DNA of 64,000 bases from Ceriagrion tenellum (GCA_963169105.1 OY720641.1:5595258-5659257); one strand, 5' to 3'; shown: positions 23,074 to 34,040, numbered from the stretch's first letter. The notes: generated by a model not told the origin, from the letters alone. A program made the numbers and translations.

Positions 23074-26035
23074 TCACTTACCTATCCCTTTGCTACGCTG
23101 CCTATTGTTCTCTCTTATGGTACGCGGGAAAAATGACATTTTAAATCTATCGGTACGACTATCTATATCTCTAATCTTGTTAATCTGATCAAACCTAGCA
23201 AAATACGCAGGGGTTCTCAATATATATCTAACGTCATCTATGAACAAATCGGTTTCGAATTTACTTAAAAGGTTTAACCTAAATTTTAACCTGCGTTCTG
23301 ATAGTAATTCCCATCCTAGTTCTTCTATTAAGCTCGTAACACTTATACAATTATCATAACGGCCTTTAACAAACCTAGCGGATCTCCCTTGCACGCGCTC
23401 TAATTCTTTAATCATACCTTCCTCGTACGGATCCCATATACTAACGGCATATTCTAAATGAGGCCTGGCAAGTGTAAAATAGCTTCTTTCTCGTACTCTC
23501 TCATCGCATTTGCCTAGAACCCTTTTTACGAATCCTAATCTACAGTTTGCTACACTATTTATTTTCCTGATGTGTTTCCCCCATGACATGTCTTCAGTGA
23601 TGGTGACGCCTAAGTATTTAATAGATTCGACGTTAGAAATTTTATTTTCTTTGATGAAATAATTACTCCGGGGAAAGACATTCCTTTTCCAAAATTTCAA
23701 TATCGCGCATTTCTTCAAATTTAATTCTAGCTGCCAACTATCACACCAATCATCAATCCCATCTAAATCCTTAGCTAAAGACTGGATGTCCTCTTCATTT
23801 CTAGTTTCCTTATACACTACTACATCATCGGCAAAAAGACGGAGCTTGCTATTTTTTACTCAAGTCGTTTACGTACAGAAGAAATAAAATTGGGCCTATC
23901 ACGCTTCCCTGGGGAACACCCGATGTAACTTTTACTTCGCCGGAGCTTACACCATCTAATACCACCCTTTGAACGCGTTCATGTAAGAAGTCTCCTATCC
24001 AGCGTACTATATTACTGTCTATCCCGTATGATGCTAACTTCGGGAGTAACTTACAGTGGGGAACCTTGTCAAAAGCTTTTCTAAAGTCAAGAAACGCTGC
24101 GTCTACCTGTATGTTACTTTCTCCGGAAACTAAAATATCTTGAACAAAAAGACCTAATTGAGTTTCGCAAGACCGTCCTTTTCTGAACCCATGCTGGTTT
24201 GTTATCAATAAATCCTGGCTGTCGAGGTGTCCCATTATTGATGTAACTATTATATGCTATATAATTTTACATGATAGTGAACTTAATAATATTGGTCTAT
24301 AATTACATGGCTGTTCCCTATCTCCGCTTTTATAAATTGGGGTCACGTTTGCTATCTTCCAGTCTTTGGGAACCGCGTGTTCTTCGAGGGATTTATTAAA
24401 TACTACTTTAAGATACGGAGCCATTTCGAGAGCTAATTCTTTATAAACACGAGCTGGAATTTCATCAGGACCTGAGGACTTGTTCGGGCTAATGTTACTT
24501 AGTAAGGATACGATTCCGCTACAAGAGATATGGATCGGGGGCATTGGTTGTTGAAATCGGTCTGGTATGGTTTCGCGGAAACTATGCATAGATTGATTAA
24601 AAATACTCTGTAAAAAGTAATTTAAAAAATTTGCCTTATCTAAACTGGAAGTTACCATTTCGCCTCTATCGTATTTCGAGGAATTAACCGTTCATTTTTA
24701 GTTCCCTGTACTTCCCTAACATATGACCAAAATGCTTTCGGATTTCCCTCTAGTTGTTCTCCAAGTACTTTTCTCTTGAATTCGCTAAACGCTTTTCTAA
24801 GGGCTGTTTTTTCGGCTGCTTTATTAATTTTATAATGCTCGATAGTATTTTTAGGTCGCTATTAACTACATTTTTCTTCATTATTCTTAGTTTCGCGTGG
24901 CTAACTCGTTGGCGTTTTAAACATTTTCTAACCTCCGCGTTGTACCACCTTGGTTCCCTATTCTCGCTCTTATACTTATGAGGTATATATCTGTTGACAA
25001 GTGACCGTGTAATTTGGAGGAACTCTTTCCATGTATTGTCTGTATCACTATTTTTGCTAATGTTCATGAATTTTTCAAAAGATGTCTTTAAGTCACGCCT
25101 AAATCCGTTAAAATCTGCTTTACTAAAAAGGTAAATCTTTCTTTTTAATTTAAAATTGTTTTTAGTATTGAGGGAAAATTTTACGTGCACTACCTTGTGG
25201 TCGCTTATTCCATCGACATTTTCAACTTTAATAACTTTTCCAGGATGTTTGTGGCAAGTAAATCGAGGACATTTTCCCCCCTATTAGGTAAATTTACTAT
25301 TTGATGTAGTGCGTGTGATGCGAAGAGGTTAAACAATGACTCGCAGATATCTTTGTCCCTAGCCCCAGACTTATGACAATAGGTTTTCCAATCTATCGAT
25401 GTTATATTGAAATCTCCACCTACAATTATCTGTCGTTCGTTACTATGGGAATTAATGGGCCTGATCTGTTTCTCGAGTTCTAATACTGAGTGTACATCGG
25501 AATGGGGTGGTCTATAGTAGGCACAAACATATATTACTTTCGAATTAGCACATTGAATGGAACACCATACACTTTCTATTATATTATCGGGAATCACTTC
25601 TATTTTGCTGACCATTGTGTTCTTAACTGCGATAAATACTTCCCCTCCCGGTCGACTCTCTCGATCTCTCCTGTATACCCTAAAATTTACTGGAAAAATT
25701 TCACTATCAGCAATTACGCTTGTTAACCAACTTTCCGTTCCTATAATTATGTCAGAATTAGTACTCTCAATAAGGTGATGGAATTCAGGTATCTTGCTTC
25801 TTAAACTACGACAATTAACTACCACTACTGAAAATTCCTCTATTTTAATATGTCTGCCTATTGTATTTGTGGGGTTTGTGTTTTCTAAATTATTGGGAAA
25901 GTTACAGTTAGGAAATTCATGGGTGTTGTTTTGATTTATATGTTTTTCCTTTTTCTGTGCTTTCTTCCGTCCCGATAAACCTATACTGTGTTGTCTGGTC
26001 AACTTGTTATTCTTTGCTATCCTGATGAGTGGCAA
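23074..26035 (-). pseudogene. LINE ORF2: APE endonuclease + reverse transcriptase, broken
   Basis: Endonuclease signatures in order: VVVNCRSLRSK, IIIGTESWL (catalytic Glu), RRDR...GGEVFIAVK, CAYYRPP, IVGGDFNI (Asp/Asn), LDLLATN, then ISDH (catalytic His), reached only after a frameshift near 25230. RT signatures: SSGPDEIPARVYKEL, KDWKIANVTPIYKSGDR, NYRPILLSSL, HGFRKGRSCETQL, AFLDFRKAFDKVPH (motif A), GVPQGSVIGPILFLLYVND (motif B), then LFADDVVVY (catalytic FADD at about 23824-23835), and the thumb YLGVTITEDMSWGKHI and RVQGRSARFVKGRYD. Catalytic residues remain, but frame breaks near 25230, 24700, 24240 and 23840 abolish the protein. The start codon is uncertain. Confidence 0.85.
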
Positions 26036-26210
26036 GTTATTTAATGGCCCACTATTTGACTTACTCTCTTCCCTAAATATGTCTTATTTATTGTTATCTA
26101 TTAAGCTTTTCCTAGGCACTAAGCTTTGTGTACTCTTTATTATCTGACTTTCCGGAAAAGCACTGATTTCGCCCCCACTAACTGACCTACTCTCTTGCCT
26201 ACCATCTATG

Positions 26211-27206
26211 CTAAACTCGCTGGGTATGCTCAAATATCCTGCACGCTACCTTCTGCGATGCCTCATACGTATAATGGACACCTGAACGATTTAGTGGCAC
26301 CCGACACGAATTCAGCACCGGCCTGATATCTAAGAACTCCGCTCCCTCGCTCCCACAGACTTCACGGAGTCTCTGGTTTATGCCTTCCACTCGGCTCCAA
26401 ACCATCGAACCCCGATCCGTCCTAGGTACCAAGCTGCATATGGTAAGCCTCATTGCGACTCGACCCTCCGCGAATACGGCGGAACTCGGAGCATAGATCT
26501 CTCACAGAGTCTAAAATCTCCTCTGATCCCACATCCACGGCGTCATTGGTCCCAACATGGGCTACCACATCTAACTTAGAGCAGTCCTTGTCCCCGACCG
26601 CCGCCTTCATCGCCTTCGTCGCCTGTGGCACCATTCCTCCCGGTATACACCAGGAGGTGACCCGTGCATCTCCTCTCTCCTTGCGGGCCTTTACACGCAG
26701 TGGAGCCGCTATACGCCGGACATTCGAACTATCTATCACTAAGATTCCCTCCCTTCCCTCGTCACTCCCTCTCGGCAACCCACCTCCTAGCGCTAGCTCC
26801 GATGGCGTAGCCTCCGCCAGAACATCGAACCTATTGCTGACGGGGATCGGCTCAGCCTCCGCACTTGTCGTTCCCCGTTTTCGGAGGGTGACCCCATGGC
26901 TACGCCTTGAGGCCAAAATCCATGCGCCCGAAGCAACGGAGGGAAACTCTTCCGGAGGCACGGAAGTCTGGGGAAGTTCCTCCACCCTCCATCCCGTGAC
27001 AGTGCCCGAGCTTCCCCGGACCTTGACACGTTTGGAGGGTGTTGGGCCCCCCCATTCCCCCGCGACCTTCCAGGACTTTCCACCAACCGCTCCACCATGG
27101 CAAGGAGCTCGTCCACCGTCCTCTCAAGCCCAGCGATCCGAGACCCTATGGACTTGCAATCGGGTGAGCTCCTGAGGAGGTTAAGAGCAGACCTAAAGGA
27201 AGCCAT
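26211..27206 (-). pseudogene. LINE ORF1 with SGNH-esterase domain, broken
   Basis: The chosen start is MASFRSALNLLRSS at 27206. A likely coiled coil follows (SRIAGLERTVDELLAMVERL), then a basic/proline-rich linker, a frameshift near 27000, ILVIDSSNVRRIA (block I-like, Ser), HVGTND (block III G-x-N-D), a second frameshift near 26460, RLTICSLVPRTDRGSMVW, and NRSGVHYT (block V His). The order Ser...GxND...His matches the esterase domain described in CR1-type ORF1 proteins, thought to help RNP or membrane handling. Composition is GC-rich compared with ORF2, a feature of this ORF itself. Confidence 0.8.
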
Positions 27207-27290
27207 CCTAATCTCAAAACCATTTTTTTTAGATTCTTGATTGGCGCGTTGCATGTGTGGTACGCTTGTTTCAGTGTAGTGTCGGTGTTC

Positions 27291-27382
27291 TGCCGTATCA
27301 TTCATGCATGCCTGTTGTGAAAGCACCCCCTGCCACACACCCTTTGGGTGGCTTGCAGGGTATGACGTAGATGTAGATGTAT
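27291..27382 (+). repeat. Solo LINE 3' tail, + strand
   Basis: About 80 bp reading CATGCATGCCTGTTGTG, CACCCCCTGCCACACACCC, GGTGGCTTGCAGGG and (GTAGAT)n at 27365-27382. It is the CR1-group 3' terminus on the + strand, lying at the 5' end of the minus-strand full-length element. So the long element has inverted copies of the tail motif at both ends. Confidence 0.7.
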
Positions 27383-27384
27383 CC

Positions 27385-27690
27385 GAACCGCGCATGTTCC
27401 CCCGAATGCCAGGTGCAGGCCAAAAGCAGTCAGGGCAACGGTACGCAGTCAGACCACAAACTAGGAGAGTGATGCGAAGAAGAACATGCTACCGTGCAGT
27501 ACACTACTCAAGATATAACTACTGGTTAGTATTATTAATGCGACAAATAAATAGCACTACAAGGTGTCTACTAAGACATGCAGGAATATATCATGCCGGA
27601 GATTGCTTGCGAGGTTAGTCTCTACAATTCATGTTAAGATATTTATCACTACTGAAAAAAAACCTATTTAACCTAGTCAGTATCCTAGAA
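27385..27690 (-). repeat. CR1-group LINE 3' UTR fragment
   Basis: Reverse complement of the 3' UTR also seen at 30590-30890 and 35560-35830 (blocks AACTAGGAGAGTGATGCG, AACATGCTACCGTGCAGTAC, CATGCAGGAATATATCATGC). Its own terminal ~60 bp and tail are missing, replaced by the + strand tail at 27291-27382. Confidence 0.75.
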
Positions 27691-27698
27691 CTGATTCA

Positions 27699-28130
27699 TC
27701 ACACTGATAGTTGAGGGAAATCTTCTGGGATACCGGAGGTAGTGAGTGATCTGGTAATCTCCACCGATTCCTGGATCGGGACGTTAGTGAAGAGCGACGC
27801 CACGTTGAAGCTGACCATGATATCCTCCTTTTTGACTGAGATTCCCTTCAGGTTTTCGACGAAATGGGCAGAACTCATGACATACGGAGTTTTCCCGACA
27901 TGGAGCTGTAGAGTTTGCGCCAGGTATTTGGCTAGGCGATAGCGCCTCTCCACCTTCGACCTAAAGACGGTAGCAGGATGGCTATCGAAACCGTTGTCGG
28001 CCAAAGTCAACGTACGTGGTTGGAAAAGCCGAAGATACCGAACAGTATCGTCTCGTAATTTTTCCTCAATGCAAAGTTTCACGCCAATCTGTACGCTACA
28101 ACAATCGCTTCAGCCGCATAAGTCAATATT
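27699..28130 (-). pseudogene. Penelope-like element reverse transcriptase fragment
   Basis: Minus-strand frame 28082-27699: RYRLAKYLAQTLQLHVGKTP, YVMSSAHFVENLKGISVKKE, DIMVSFNVASLFTNVPIQES, VEITRSLTTSG. The ordered features (LAKYLA..L, S..FV..LK.I, DIMVSFDV.SLFTNVP) are specific to Penelope-like RTs. Motif A normally has Asp in SFDV; here it is SFNV, so a catalytic Asp is lost. Only about 128 residues remain, with no motif B or C. With the GIY-YIG remnant at 39464-39769 it shows that Penelope elements were active in this genome, the likely source of the hammerhead foldbacks. Confidence 0.8.
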
Positions 28131-29004
28131 TGAATAATAGTGTGCTGTGCTAAACCAGTTGTAAGACTGACTTGACCGTGGTTTTTTTAATTTAGCTCCT
28201 TACCCAGGCCGGCGACGTCCGCTAGGTTTGTCGCTCGTGCAACCCACTTACTCTCAAGGTTAGTCCTTCCTTCTCAGGGGATGATTCTCGCGATTTGTTT
28301 GCGTAAGCGGCTTGAGGAGGAGGAGCAGGGGACTCTGTGGTGCACTATGGGAATGTGCGCGGATAGACTGACCCCCCCCTCCCACCACCTTTTCTGAATG
28401 CAAGCGAGGCGACCGGGTCTCCGTGGTTGCGAATCCAATGCCCTCGCCTTCCATTTATGTTCGTTATCTACTCGCTGCCCTTTCAAATACACTGATTTGG
28501 TAATTTCTTAGAATAAAATGGCTTGCTTTGATGGTCACTGGCATTATGTCAAGTAGTCTGCGCGTGTTAGTAGACAAGGTAAATACTCAAAGCCGCGAGT
28601 AAAATGAAGAGAGAACACAGCCATTGAGGGAAACTAGTATATTTATCAGAATATAGCGAAAGCATCTGATCACACGCTCTCCGTGTCAAGGCGGGCCGTC
28701 TGCGTCTGCCGTGGCGTAATCATAATTAGAGATAATATATATATATGAACAAGCATCAAATAGTCCTTCACAATTAGACGTCCAAGGCGAACGAAACACT
28801 TAACGATTGGACAGGTATCCTTCCGCTCGTTATTTCTCATAGAACTCCATTTTACTTAAAAGAGCTCTTTCCAATACGCAAGCAATATGTTTTTTACCGC
28901 CTATACTGCCCTCATTTTGCTCTGAAGGGGCATTTCAGGACTGTTTTTTGCATTGAGTCGACCTTAATACCCATTCGTCTATATCAGCTCCTGTACCGCC
29001 CTGT
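28131..29004. other. Unassigned
   Basis: No gene recognised. A (TA)n stretch lies at about 28734-28746. Open frames near 28260-28490 (minus) have no domain. Confidence 0.45.
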
Positions 29005-29520
29005 GTGAATCCATGTATCAACCAAGTTTTGATTTCACCAATTGTGATATACCCGAATTGAATGTTGCATGATCAATGGTGCAATAATATAGTTTTACAC
29101 GACAAAAATTGTAAGTCGTCAAATGAAAATATCAAAATAAATCTTTCACTTGACTCCTTTTTTTCACGCGTACGTTTGAAACTCATAAAAACGGAAAGTT
29201 CATTGTGATCCCGATGAATTTACTGCCGTGACAATATAATTTATTTTCAAAAATAGTTGAGAAAACACACTAACTAAACATTACATTTTTTAACGAGATC
29301 TAAGTGTAGGGAATGCATCATTTTTAATATAAGGTCTCTCTGAAGTGCATACACGTACCATTTCCCATGTAAAAGGGTTGGTATTTTTTGACAAATACCT
29401 CCGATAGTAATGTGGTAAGGGGTTGAATTTTTTATGTCAATGGAAGGGTGATATATTTTTCTTTAAAAAGAGACCAACTTCATTGATTTCTAGGTAAAAT
29501 GATATTTCTCTCGAACTACC
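29005..29520 (+). mobile_element. TTAA MITE copy C, left end missing
   Basis: Matches copies E and F from about 29020 on (GTTTTGATTTCACCAATTG, ATCAATGGTGCAATAATA, CATACACGTACCATTTCCC, GGTTGGTATTTTTTGAC) and ends TTTCTCTCGAACTACC just before TTAA (29521-29524). The left TIR has been lost or replaced. Confidence 0.75.
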
Positions 29521-29624
29521 TTAAAGCGACGGTTTTACTTGAAATCTTTACAGATTGAGTTTATTTCCTTGGAATTAAGTTGCTCCTGGGAAACTTCAAT
29601 GCATATTAATTTGGTTTGCGCATT

Positions 29625-29728
29625 CAGTGAAACCTGAATTAATCGACCACCCTATGGTTCCGCAGAAGAATGGTCGTCTGAAGGGGTTGGTCGCCTGATA
29701 GGAGTGGTCGTTAAGAGGGATTTCACTG
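29625..29728 (+). mobile_element. Small Tigger/pogo-like MITE
   Basis: It starts CAGTGAAACCTGAATTAATC and ends GTTAAGAGGGATTTCACTG; the reverse complement of the end is CAGTGAAATCCCTCTTAACG, an imperfect TIR. The body holds degenerate repeats of GGTCG. CAGTGAAA-type termini with internal GACC repeats are typical of pogo/Tigger-derived MITEs. There is no coding capacity at 104 bp. A TA duplication is not clear. Confidence 0.55.
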
Positions 29729-29749
29729 TATTATTTCACGTAAGTAATG

Positions 29750-29935
29750 GAGACTCTGATAGAGGGGAAGATGTTGAGAAATCGGGGAATCAGAAAGAAA
29801 GGGAAAAGGCGTTTGAAGGCTTGCTGAGATGGAATAAATGTTATTGGTGCAGAGGGCCCTGCACATGTCAAAATATGTGAAATTTACTACCTTTTACATT
29901 CAAAATTACTGTAACCGGTAGATTACCTTATAAAA
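29750..29935 (+). repeat. RTE-like LINE family D, 3' end
   Basis: GAGACTCTGATAGAGGGGAA, GATGTTGAGAAATCGGGGA and the terminal ATTACTGTAACCGGTAGATT match the 3' ends at 56306-56590 and 62645-63055, including the terminal hairpin. Strongly decayed. Confidence 0.55.
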
Positions 29936-30343
29936 AATTATCGTTTACGTGGTATTCCCATAGTTTGCTCTCCTTTTTCTCTCTCTCTCCTTCGTTAATT
30001 CTGAGGATTCTTCCATCATGCATTATTTTGAAATGTCCCAGATGTCTTAATATTTTACATTTCAACATATTTCTTGAGTTACTAACTTCTGTTTAGTGTC
30101 TGATACCTCTATCTTTTTCTCTGCATGAGTTCTGCGCGTGGATGGAATTCTTCGTATCAAATGGGTTCCAGATCGTTTACCCGAGTGGAGGAAGCTTGAT
30201 GACGTAATTACAGGCGGTTGCCAACGCAGGAGATCTCTGTAAAATGACAATGGTTTCATTAACGGTGTTTCTCTCTGACCCCAGAACCAAGTCCTCGAAA
30301 ATTTTACTGTTACCATTGCTTTCCCATCTGGAGGGATATAAGT
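29936..30343. other. Unassigned
   Basis: No gene recognised. A short (CT)n run lies at about 29970-29990. Confidence 0.4.
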
Positions 30344-30415
30344 TATTATTGGTCTAGTGGATAAGATTCTTAATTTCCATTATATGGTCCCGGGTCCGAG
30401 TCACGCTTGAGGCAG
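30344..30415 (+). repeat. tRNA-like sequence
   Basis: TGGTCTAGTGGATAAG (A-box region, about 30350-30365) and GGGTCCGAGTC (B-box region, about 30391-30401) at tRNA-like spacing. The anticodon arm is not well formed. Probably a tRNA pseudogene or SINE head. Confidence 0.45.
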
Positions 30416-30429
30416 TGTTTCTGCCGAAC

Positions 30430-30990
30430 GTTAAATATCTTTCGTTGGAGCCAAACTATTATGGTAGAAACGATTTCAGGCATACGATCAAGGATACAGA
30501 CTGCAAAGACGATAGATTCAGAATGCCATTTTTCCGCCACAAAAAGGCACCATATTAGTTTCAATAGACCAGTTCTATGATACTTTGACCCTCCCTAGGT
30601 AAAGTAGGTTTTGCACTCGTGCTAAATTTCTTAACATCGTTATAAACAATAAACCCAGCATGTAATTTCCGGCATGAAACAGCTCTTGCATGATTAAGTA
30701 TCTTGCGGTACTATTTATCAGTCGCGTTAATTATGCTAACCAGTAGTTGTGTCTTTAATAGTGTACTGCATGGTAGCATGTTCTTCTACGTATCACTCTC
30801 CTAGTTTCTGGTCTGACTGCGCACTCTTGTCCTGACTACTTTTGGCCTGCGCTTGGCATCCGGGGGAACGTGCGCGGTTCTGATTTAAACTGGGAAGAGT
30901 GCTGCATGCCTAGTGTGGAATCACCCCGTGCCACACACTCTAGAGATGGCTTGCGTGGTATTTCGTGGATGTAGATGCTAAAGAAAACCA
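30430..30990 (+). pseudogene. CR1-group LINE, ORF2 end and 3' UTR
   Basis: The + strand reads KYLSLEPNYYGRNDFRHTIK, DTDCKDDRFRMPFFRHKK, then stops. Compare RTDRFKMSFFPRT of the long element. The 3' UTR contains the blocks ATGCTAACCAGTAGTTGTG and TGGCATCCGGGGGAACGTG (here CTTGGCATCC), and ends GTGCCACACACTC...GGCTTGCGTGG...GGATGTAGATG at about 30928-30982. Confidence 0.8.
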
Positions 30991-31249
30991 TAAACAAGCC
31001 TGTACGGCTTCCCTGACCGTAGGACAGCGGTTCTCAACCTGTGGGTGGGAGCGACCCTTTCACAGGTGTCGCCTAAGACAATAGGGAAAACATATATTTC
31101 GGATGGTCTTTTGGAGTAGCAACGAAAATAATTTAAAAAATCTGCCAGCACAGTTTCGCCGCCAGGAAACTATTGAAAACCTAGGTTATACTGAGGGCGG
31201 TTCCAATGGCAGTGCTCTTGAATAAGAGAGGAAATCCTTTCAAATAGAT

Positions 31250-31440
31250 TTACACCGCCTAGTTTCTTGTTTTACCGCGCAATGTTGTCCTGACTGCTTT
31301 TTATTTGCGCCTGGCATCCGGGAGAACGTGCGAAGTTTTTATTTCAGCTGGGATGAGTGCTGCATGCCTGGCGTGGAATCACCCCTTGCCATCCACCCTG
31401 GTGGCGGCTTGCACAGTTTTTCGTTGATGTAGATGTCAGT
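31250..31440 (+). repeat. CR1-group LINE 3' end
   Basis: A 3' UTR piece only: GCGCCTGGCATCCGGGAGAA, GGAATCACCCCTTGCCATCC, GGTGGCGGCTTGCAC, GTTGATGTAGATG. 5'-truncated insertion or a fragment of the neighbour at 30430-30990. Confidence 0.7.
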
Positions 31441-31504
31441 TTTGTGGCCAGAAATTTGTAGAATTGGGAGTCTTTGATGGTGGTCTGCACATCAGGAAAT
31501 TTTT

Positions 31505-31600
31505 AAATTATTTTGGGATGTGGGTTTGGAGAAGGTGCGGTGGACGGAAGGGAAGACAAGCGAGGAAGTGCCAAGTGGTATGGTTGGTGAATGAAGGAAC
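31505..31600 (+). repeat. RTE-like LINE family D fragment
   Basis: GGATGTGGGTTTGGAGAAGG, TGCGGTGGACGG, GAAGACAAGCGAGGAAGTG and GGTTGGTGAATGAAGG correspond to FEMW.WRRMEKV.WTERKTNEEV..MVGEE of family D. About 95 bp, not coding. Confidence 0.55.
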
Positions 31601-32026
31601 CGTCTGGAGGGACACAGTTTGTGTTTGGACGACGTAATGAGGGACTAAGGATTGTTCAACACTTGATCGACGGGAGGCTCACTAACTTTTCGACAAGCAT
31701 CGACATGTCGGTTTTGGGCCCTAAAAAATCGTTTCATTGGGTCGTACCCGAATTCTCATCACTCTCCGTTCAAATTTACTCCCGTTATTTTATGATAACC
31801 TCCTTGTGGATTGAAATATGTTCCATATTTCATATGTTAATTAATAATTAGACGCAAGATATGTAGTATCTTCTCTTACTTCCTTATTATTAAGACTGGT
31901 CATTTATACATCACATATTAATCTGATTAAATTGTTGACCAAAATAATGCAATATAGAGCGCAAGTCGTGCTGAATAGCCGGGAATTGCGCTACTGGGAC
32001 GGCTGGTCTACATCTACGTCTACTTA
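31601..32026. other. Unassigned
   Basis: No gene recognised. CTACATCTACGTCTAC at about 32009-32024 resembles a LINE tail on the minus strand, but no 3' UTR accompanies it. Confidence 0.4.
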
Positions 32027-32481
32027 GGGGCCATTCAAAAATTACCTAAGACGATTTATGCCATTTTTGACCTCCCCCCGTTGTAAGACAATGTTAGATT
32101 TTCCTGCCCCCATCCCCCCAATCCCTCTCATTCTGACGTAAGACGTTAGATATTTAGATCTACTCTTAGTTAAATGCTCGCTTTTTTCTGTTTCATCTTT
32201 CCATGGAAGGCATCGTCCAGCTTTGAGCAGTGGATATCGTATAATTATGCAGTGTTGGAGTACCAAATTCCTAAACGTTGAGAGCGAAACGGTACCTCAG
32301 CTGATGAAGTTGTGAAGGATCACAGGATATGTAGAAAATAAAACAGGATATTTTGAAGCGATACAATATTTCAAGACGGGCAAAATTCTTACGTAAATTG
32401 GTTCCAAGCCCCCTGCCCCTGCTCTTCATAAGACAAAGTAAGATGATACCAACGCTCCTCCCCACAAAAACGTCCTAAGTA
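32027..32481. mobile_element. Possible MITE, degenerate ends
   Basis: It begins GGGGCCATTCAAAAATTACC with TAAGACG following, and its right end carries AAAACGTCCTAAGTACC; the inverse of the latter (GGTACTTAGGACGTTTT) partly matches TTACCTAAGACGATTT. GGGGCCATTCA-type starts are common on arthropod MITEs. The ends are too diverged for certainty. It abuts the next element exactly. Confidence 0.35.
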
Positions 32482-33000
32482 CCCTATTTCACCGCATAAT
32501 CGTCGCAGATTTTATGCCAATTTTTTTCGCTAAAATGTACGGTGCGACAATTATGAGGGGAAATAGAAGAAAAATAATAAAATTGCGCCGGTATTAGTTA
32601 TGCATACATTGGTCATTTGTTACGTACTTAACTGCCTTTATTGCAAAGTTAGGATCTCATGATTGGCCGGCCTACATTAAATACAATGCATTAACATTTA
32701 AGACTACAAATCGACACTATTTTCTTCCTGTTTAGCGTATACCGTACTTTTTCCGGCCTGAAATGAAAAGTTAACACATTATGCCCCGGTCTCCCCTACT
32801 CTGTATTTGTGAATGACAGGTAGAAATTTATGTCAGGTAGAGTGCAAAATTTGACAAATTTTTCCTATCACAGCAAGTGTCGTGACGAACAGAATTAATA
32901 TGCGACGATTATGCGATGAAAAGTTGTGAACCAATATTTGGACTGAACAAGTAGAGTGCGACGATTATGCGATGGCGACGATTATGCGGTGAAATACGGG
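32482..33000. mobile_element. MITE with ~25-bp TIRs and subterminal repeats
   Basis: Left end CCCTATTTCACCGCATAATC plus GTCGC (32482-32506); right end GCGACGATTATGCGGTG plus AAATACGGG (32975-33000). These are inverted copies differing by one inserted base. GCGACGATTATGCGRTG recurs as subterminal repeats at about 32902, 32957 and 32974, typical of transposase-binding sites. No coding capacity (519 bp). A 13-bp fragment of the end (GCGGTGAAATACG) recurs at about 36033. No clean target duplication seen. Confidence 0.75.
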
Positions 33001-33589
33001 TGACTTATCACCAACATGAACTAGAGTGAAAAAATTAATTTTCACCAGAATTCACCTCACTATGGGCATGCTACAAATGTATCAGAGACTACTAAAATAA
33101 TCTGTAATGTAACAATGTATACTTAGCACAAGAGTCATGCAGTGAGTACCTATGCAAAACATGGTGTTAGTACTACTCGGCAGATTTAGAAATATGCGTT
33201 TGGTGGCATATGACAAAATCAGCTGCACCACCTGTCAGCTAACCTACTTCAAAGTCGAAACAGCCATTATGGTCTCTTATCGATCGCGAAAAAAAACGAT
33301 ATTTTTTAGCTTTCTGATCTACCGTAACATGTTGTAGTCCGTAAGGCATTGATAATTTTGTCGGAAAATAAATTTCTTTTAAGTTAAAATTATTATTAAT
33401 GCAAATGACATCAAATTTCCGGCATGATTTACCTTTGATTAACTAAGTACCTTGTGGTAAAATTTATCTGTCGCATTCAATTACGGATATAGTTGGAAAA
33501 AAAGTGTTGTATTGAACTTCTGAAAAAGTAAAATCTCCCCTTTGTACAGTTATTACGTACAAAATTCTCTATTAGAGACTTAATAATCT
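33001..33589. other. Unassigned
   Basis: No gene recognised. A short phrase TATCACCAACATG at about 33006 recurs near 35951, beside other CR1 material. Confidence 0.4.
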
Positions 33590-34040
33590 GTAAATTACCT
33601 TGGAGTTAAACTAACTAATGATCTCTCGTGGAGCAAATATATTTGGGAAATAACTGGTCATGCTAATCGAAAATTCGGATTTGTTAAAAGAGTTCTTGGA
33701 AAGTGCTACGACAAAGTTAGAGATATCAGCTGCTTCTCCCTTGTTAGACCCCACTTGCAATACGCTGCCAGTGTTTGGGATCCACATGAGGTAGGCTTAA
33801 AAACAGAGAACGCGTGCAGAGAAGATCAGCAAGATACGTGAAAGGCCTTTATGATAGTCTCGTTTGTGTTACTGACCTCTTGCAAAAGTTAGGTTGGGAA
33901 TCGCTTTCGGTCCGTCGAATGAAAATCAGACTCAGTCTTTTAAGTAAATTCAACGACGATTTTCGAACGAAAGTCACCTTCTTCCAAACACCCTTGTGGT
34001 GGCTTGAAGTGTCATATGTAGATGTACATGAAATATTAAG
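33590..34040 (+). pseudogene. CR1-group LINE, RT thumb region and 3' tail
   Basis: The + strand reads YLGVKLTNDLSWSKYIWEIT, GHANRKFGFVKRVLGKCYDK, VRDISCFSLVRPHLQYAASV, WDPHEVGLKT, then after a frameshift near 33810 MQRRSARYVKGLYDSLVCVT, DLLQKLGWESLSVRRMKIRL. The sequence then jumps to CACCCTTGTGGTGGCTTGAA and GTAGATGTA (3' end), so the last ~100 residues and the UTR are deleted. Confidence 0.8.

Larger units (their letters stand above)
22849..27290 (-). mobile_element. Near full-length CR1-group LINE
   Basis: About 4.4 kb on the minus strand: short 5' leader, ORF1 (27206-26211), a 175-bp gap, ORF2 (26035-23074), 3' UTR, then CCCCCTGCCACACACCC, GGTGGCTCGCAG and a (GTAGAT)n tail at 22849-22912. 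It is the most complete transposon here and the reference for about ten truncated relatives in the window. ORF1 carries an esterase (SGNH) domain, as known for the CR1 group. It is dead: ORF1 has at least two frameshifts and ORF2 at least four. The tail abuts the tail of a + strand relative. Confidence 0.85.

Noticed and set aside
26453..27175. 240-codon + strand frame
   Set aside because: It is the antisense of the GC-rich LINE ORF1, which has recognisable esterase motifs on the minus strand.
30344..30415. Functional tRNA gene
   Set aside because: A and B boxes are present, but the anticodon and acceptor stems do not pair convincingly.
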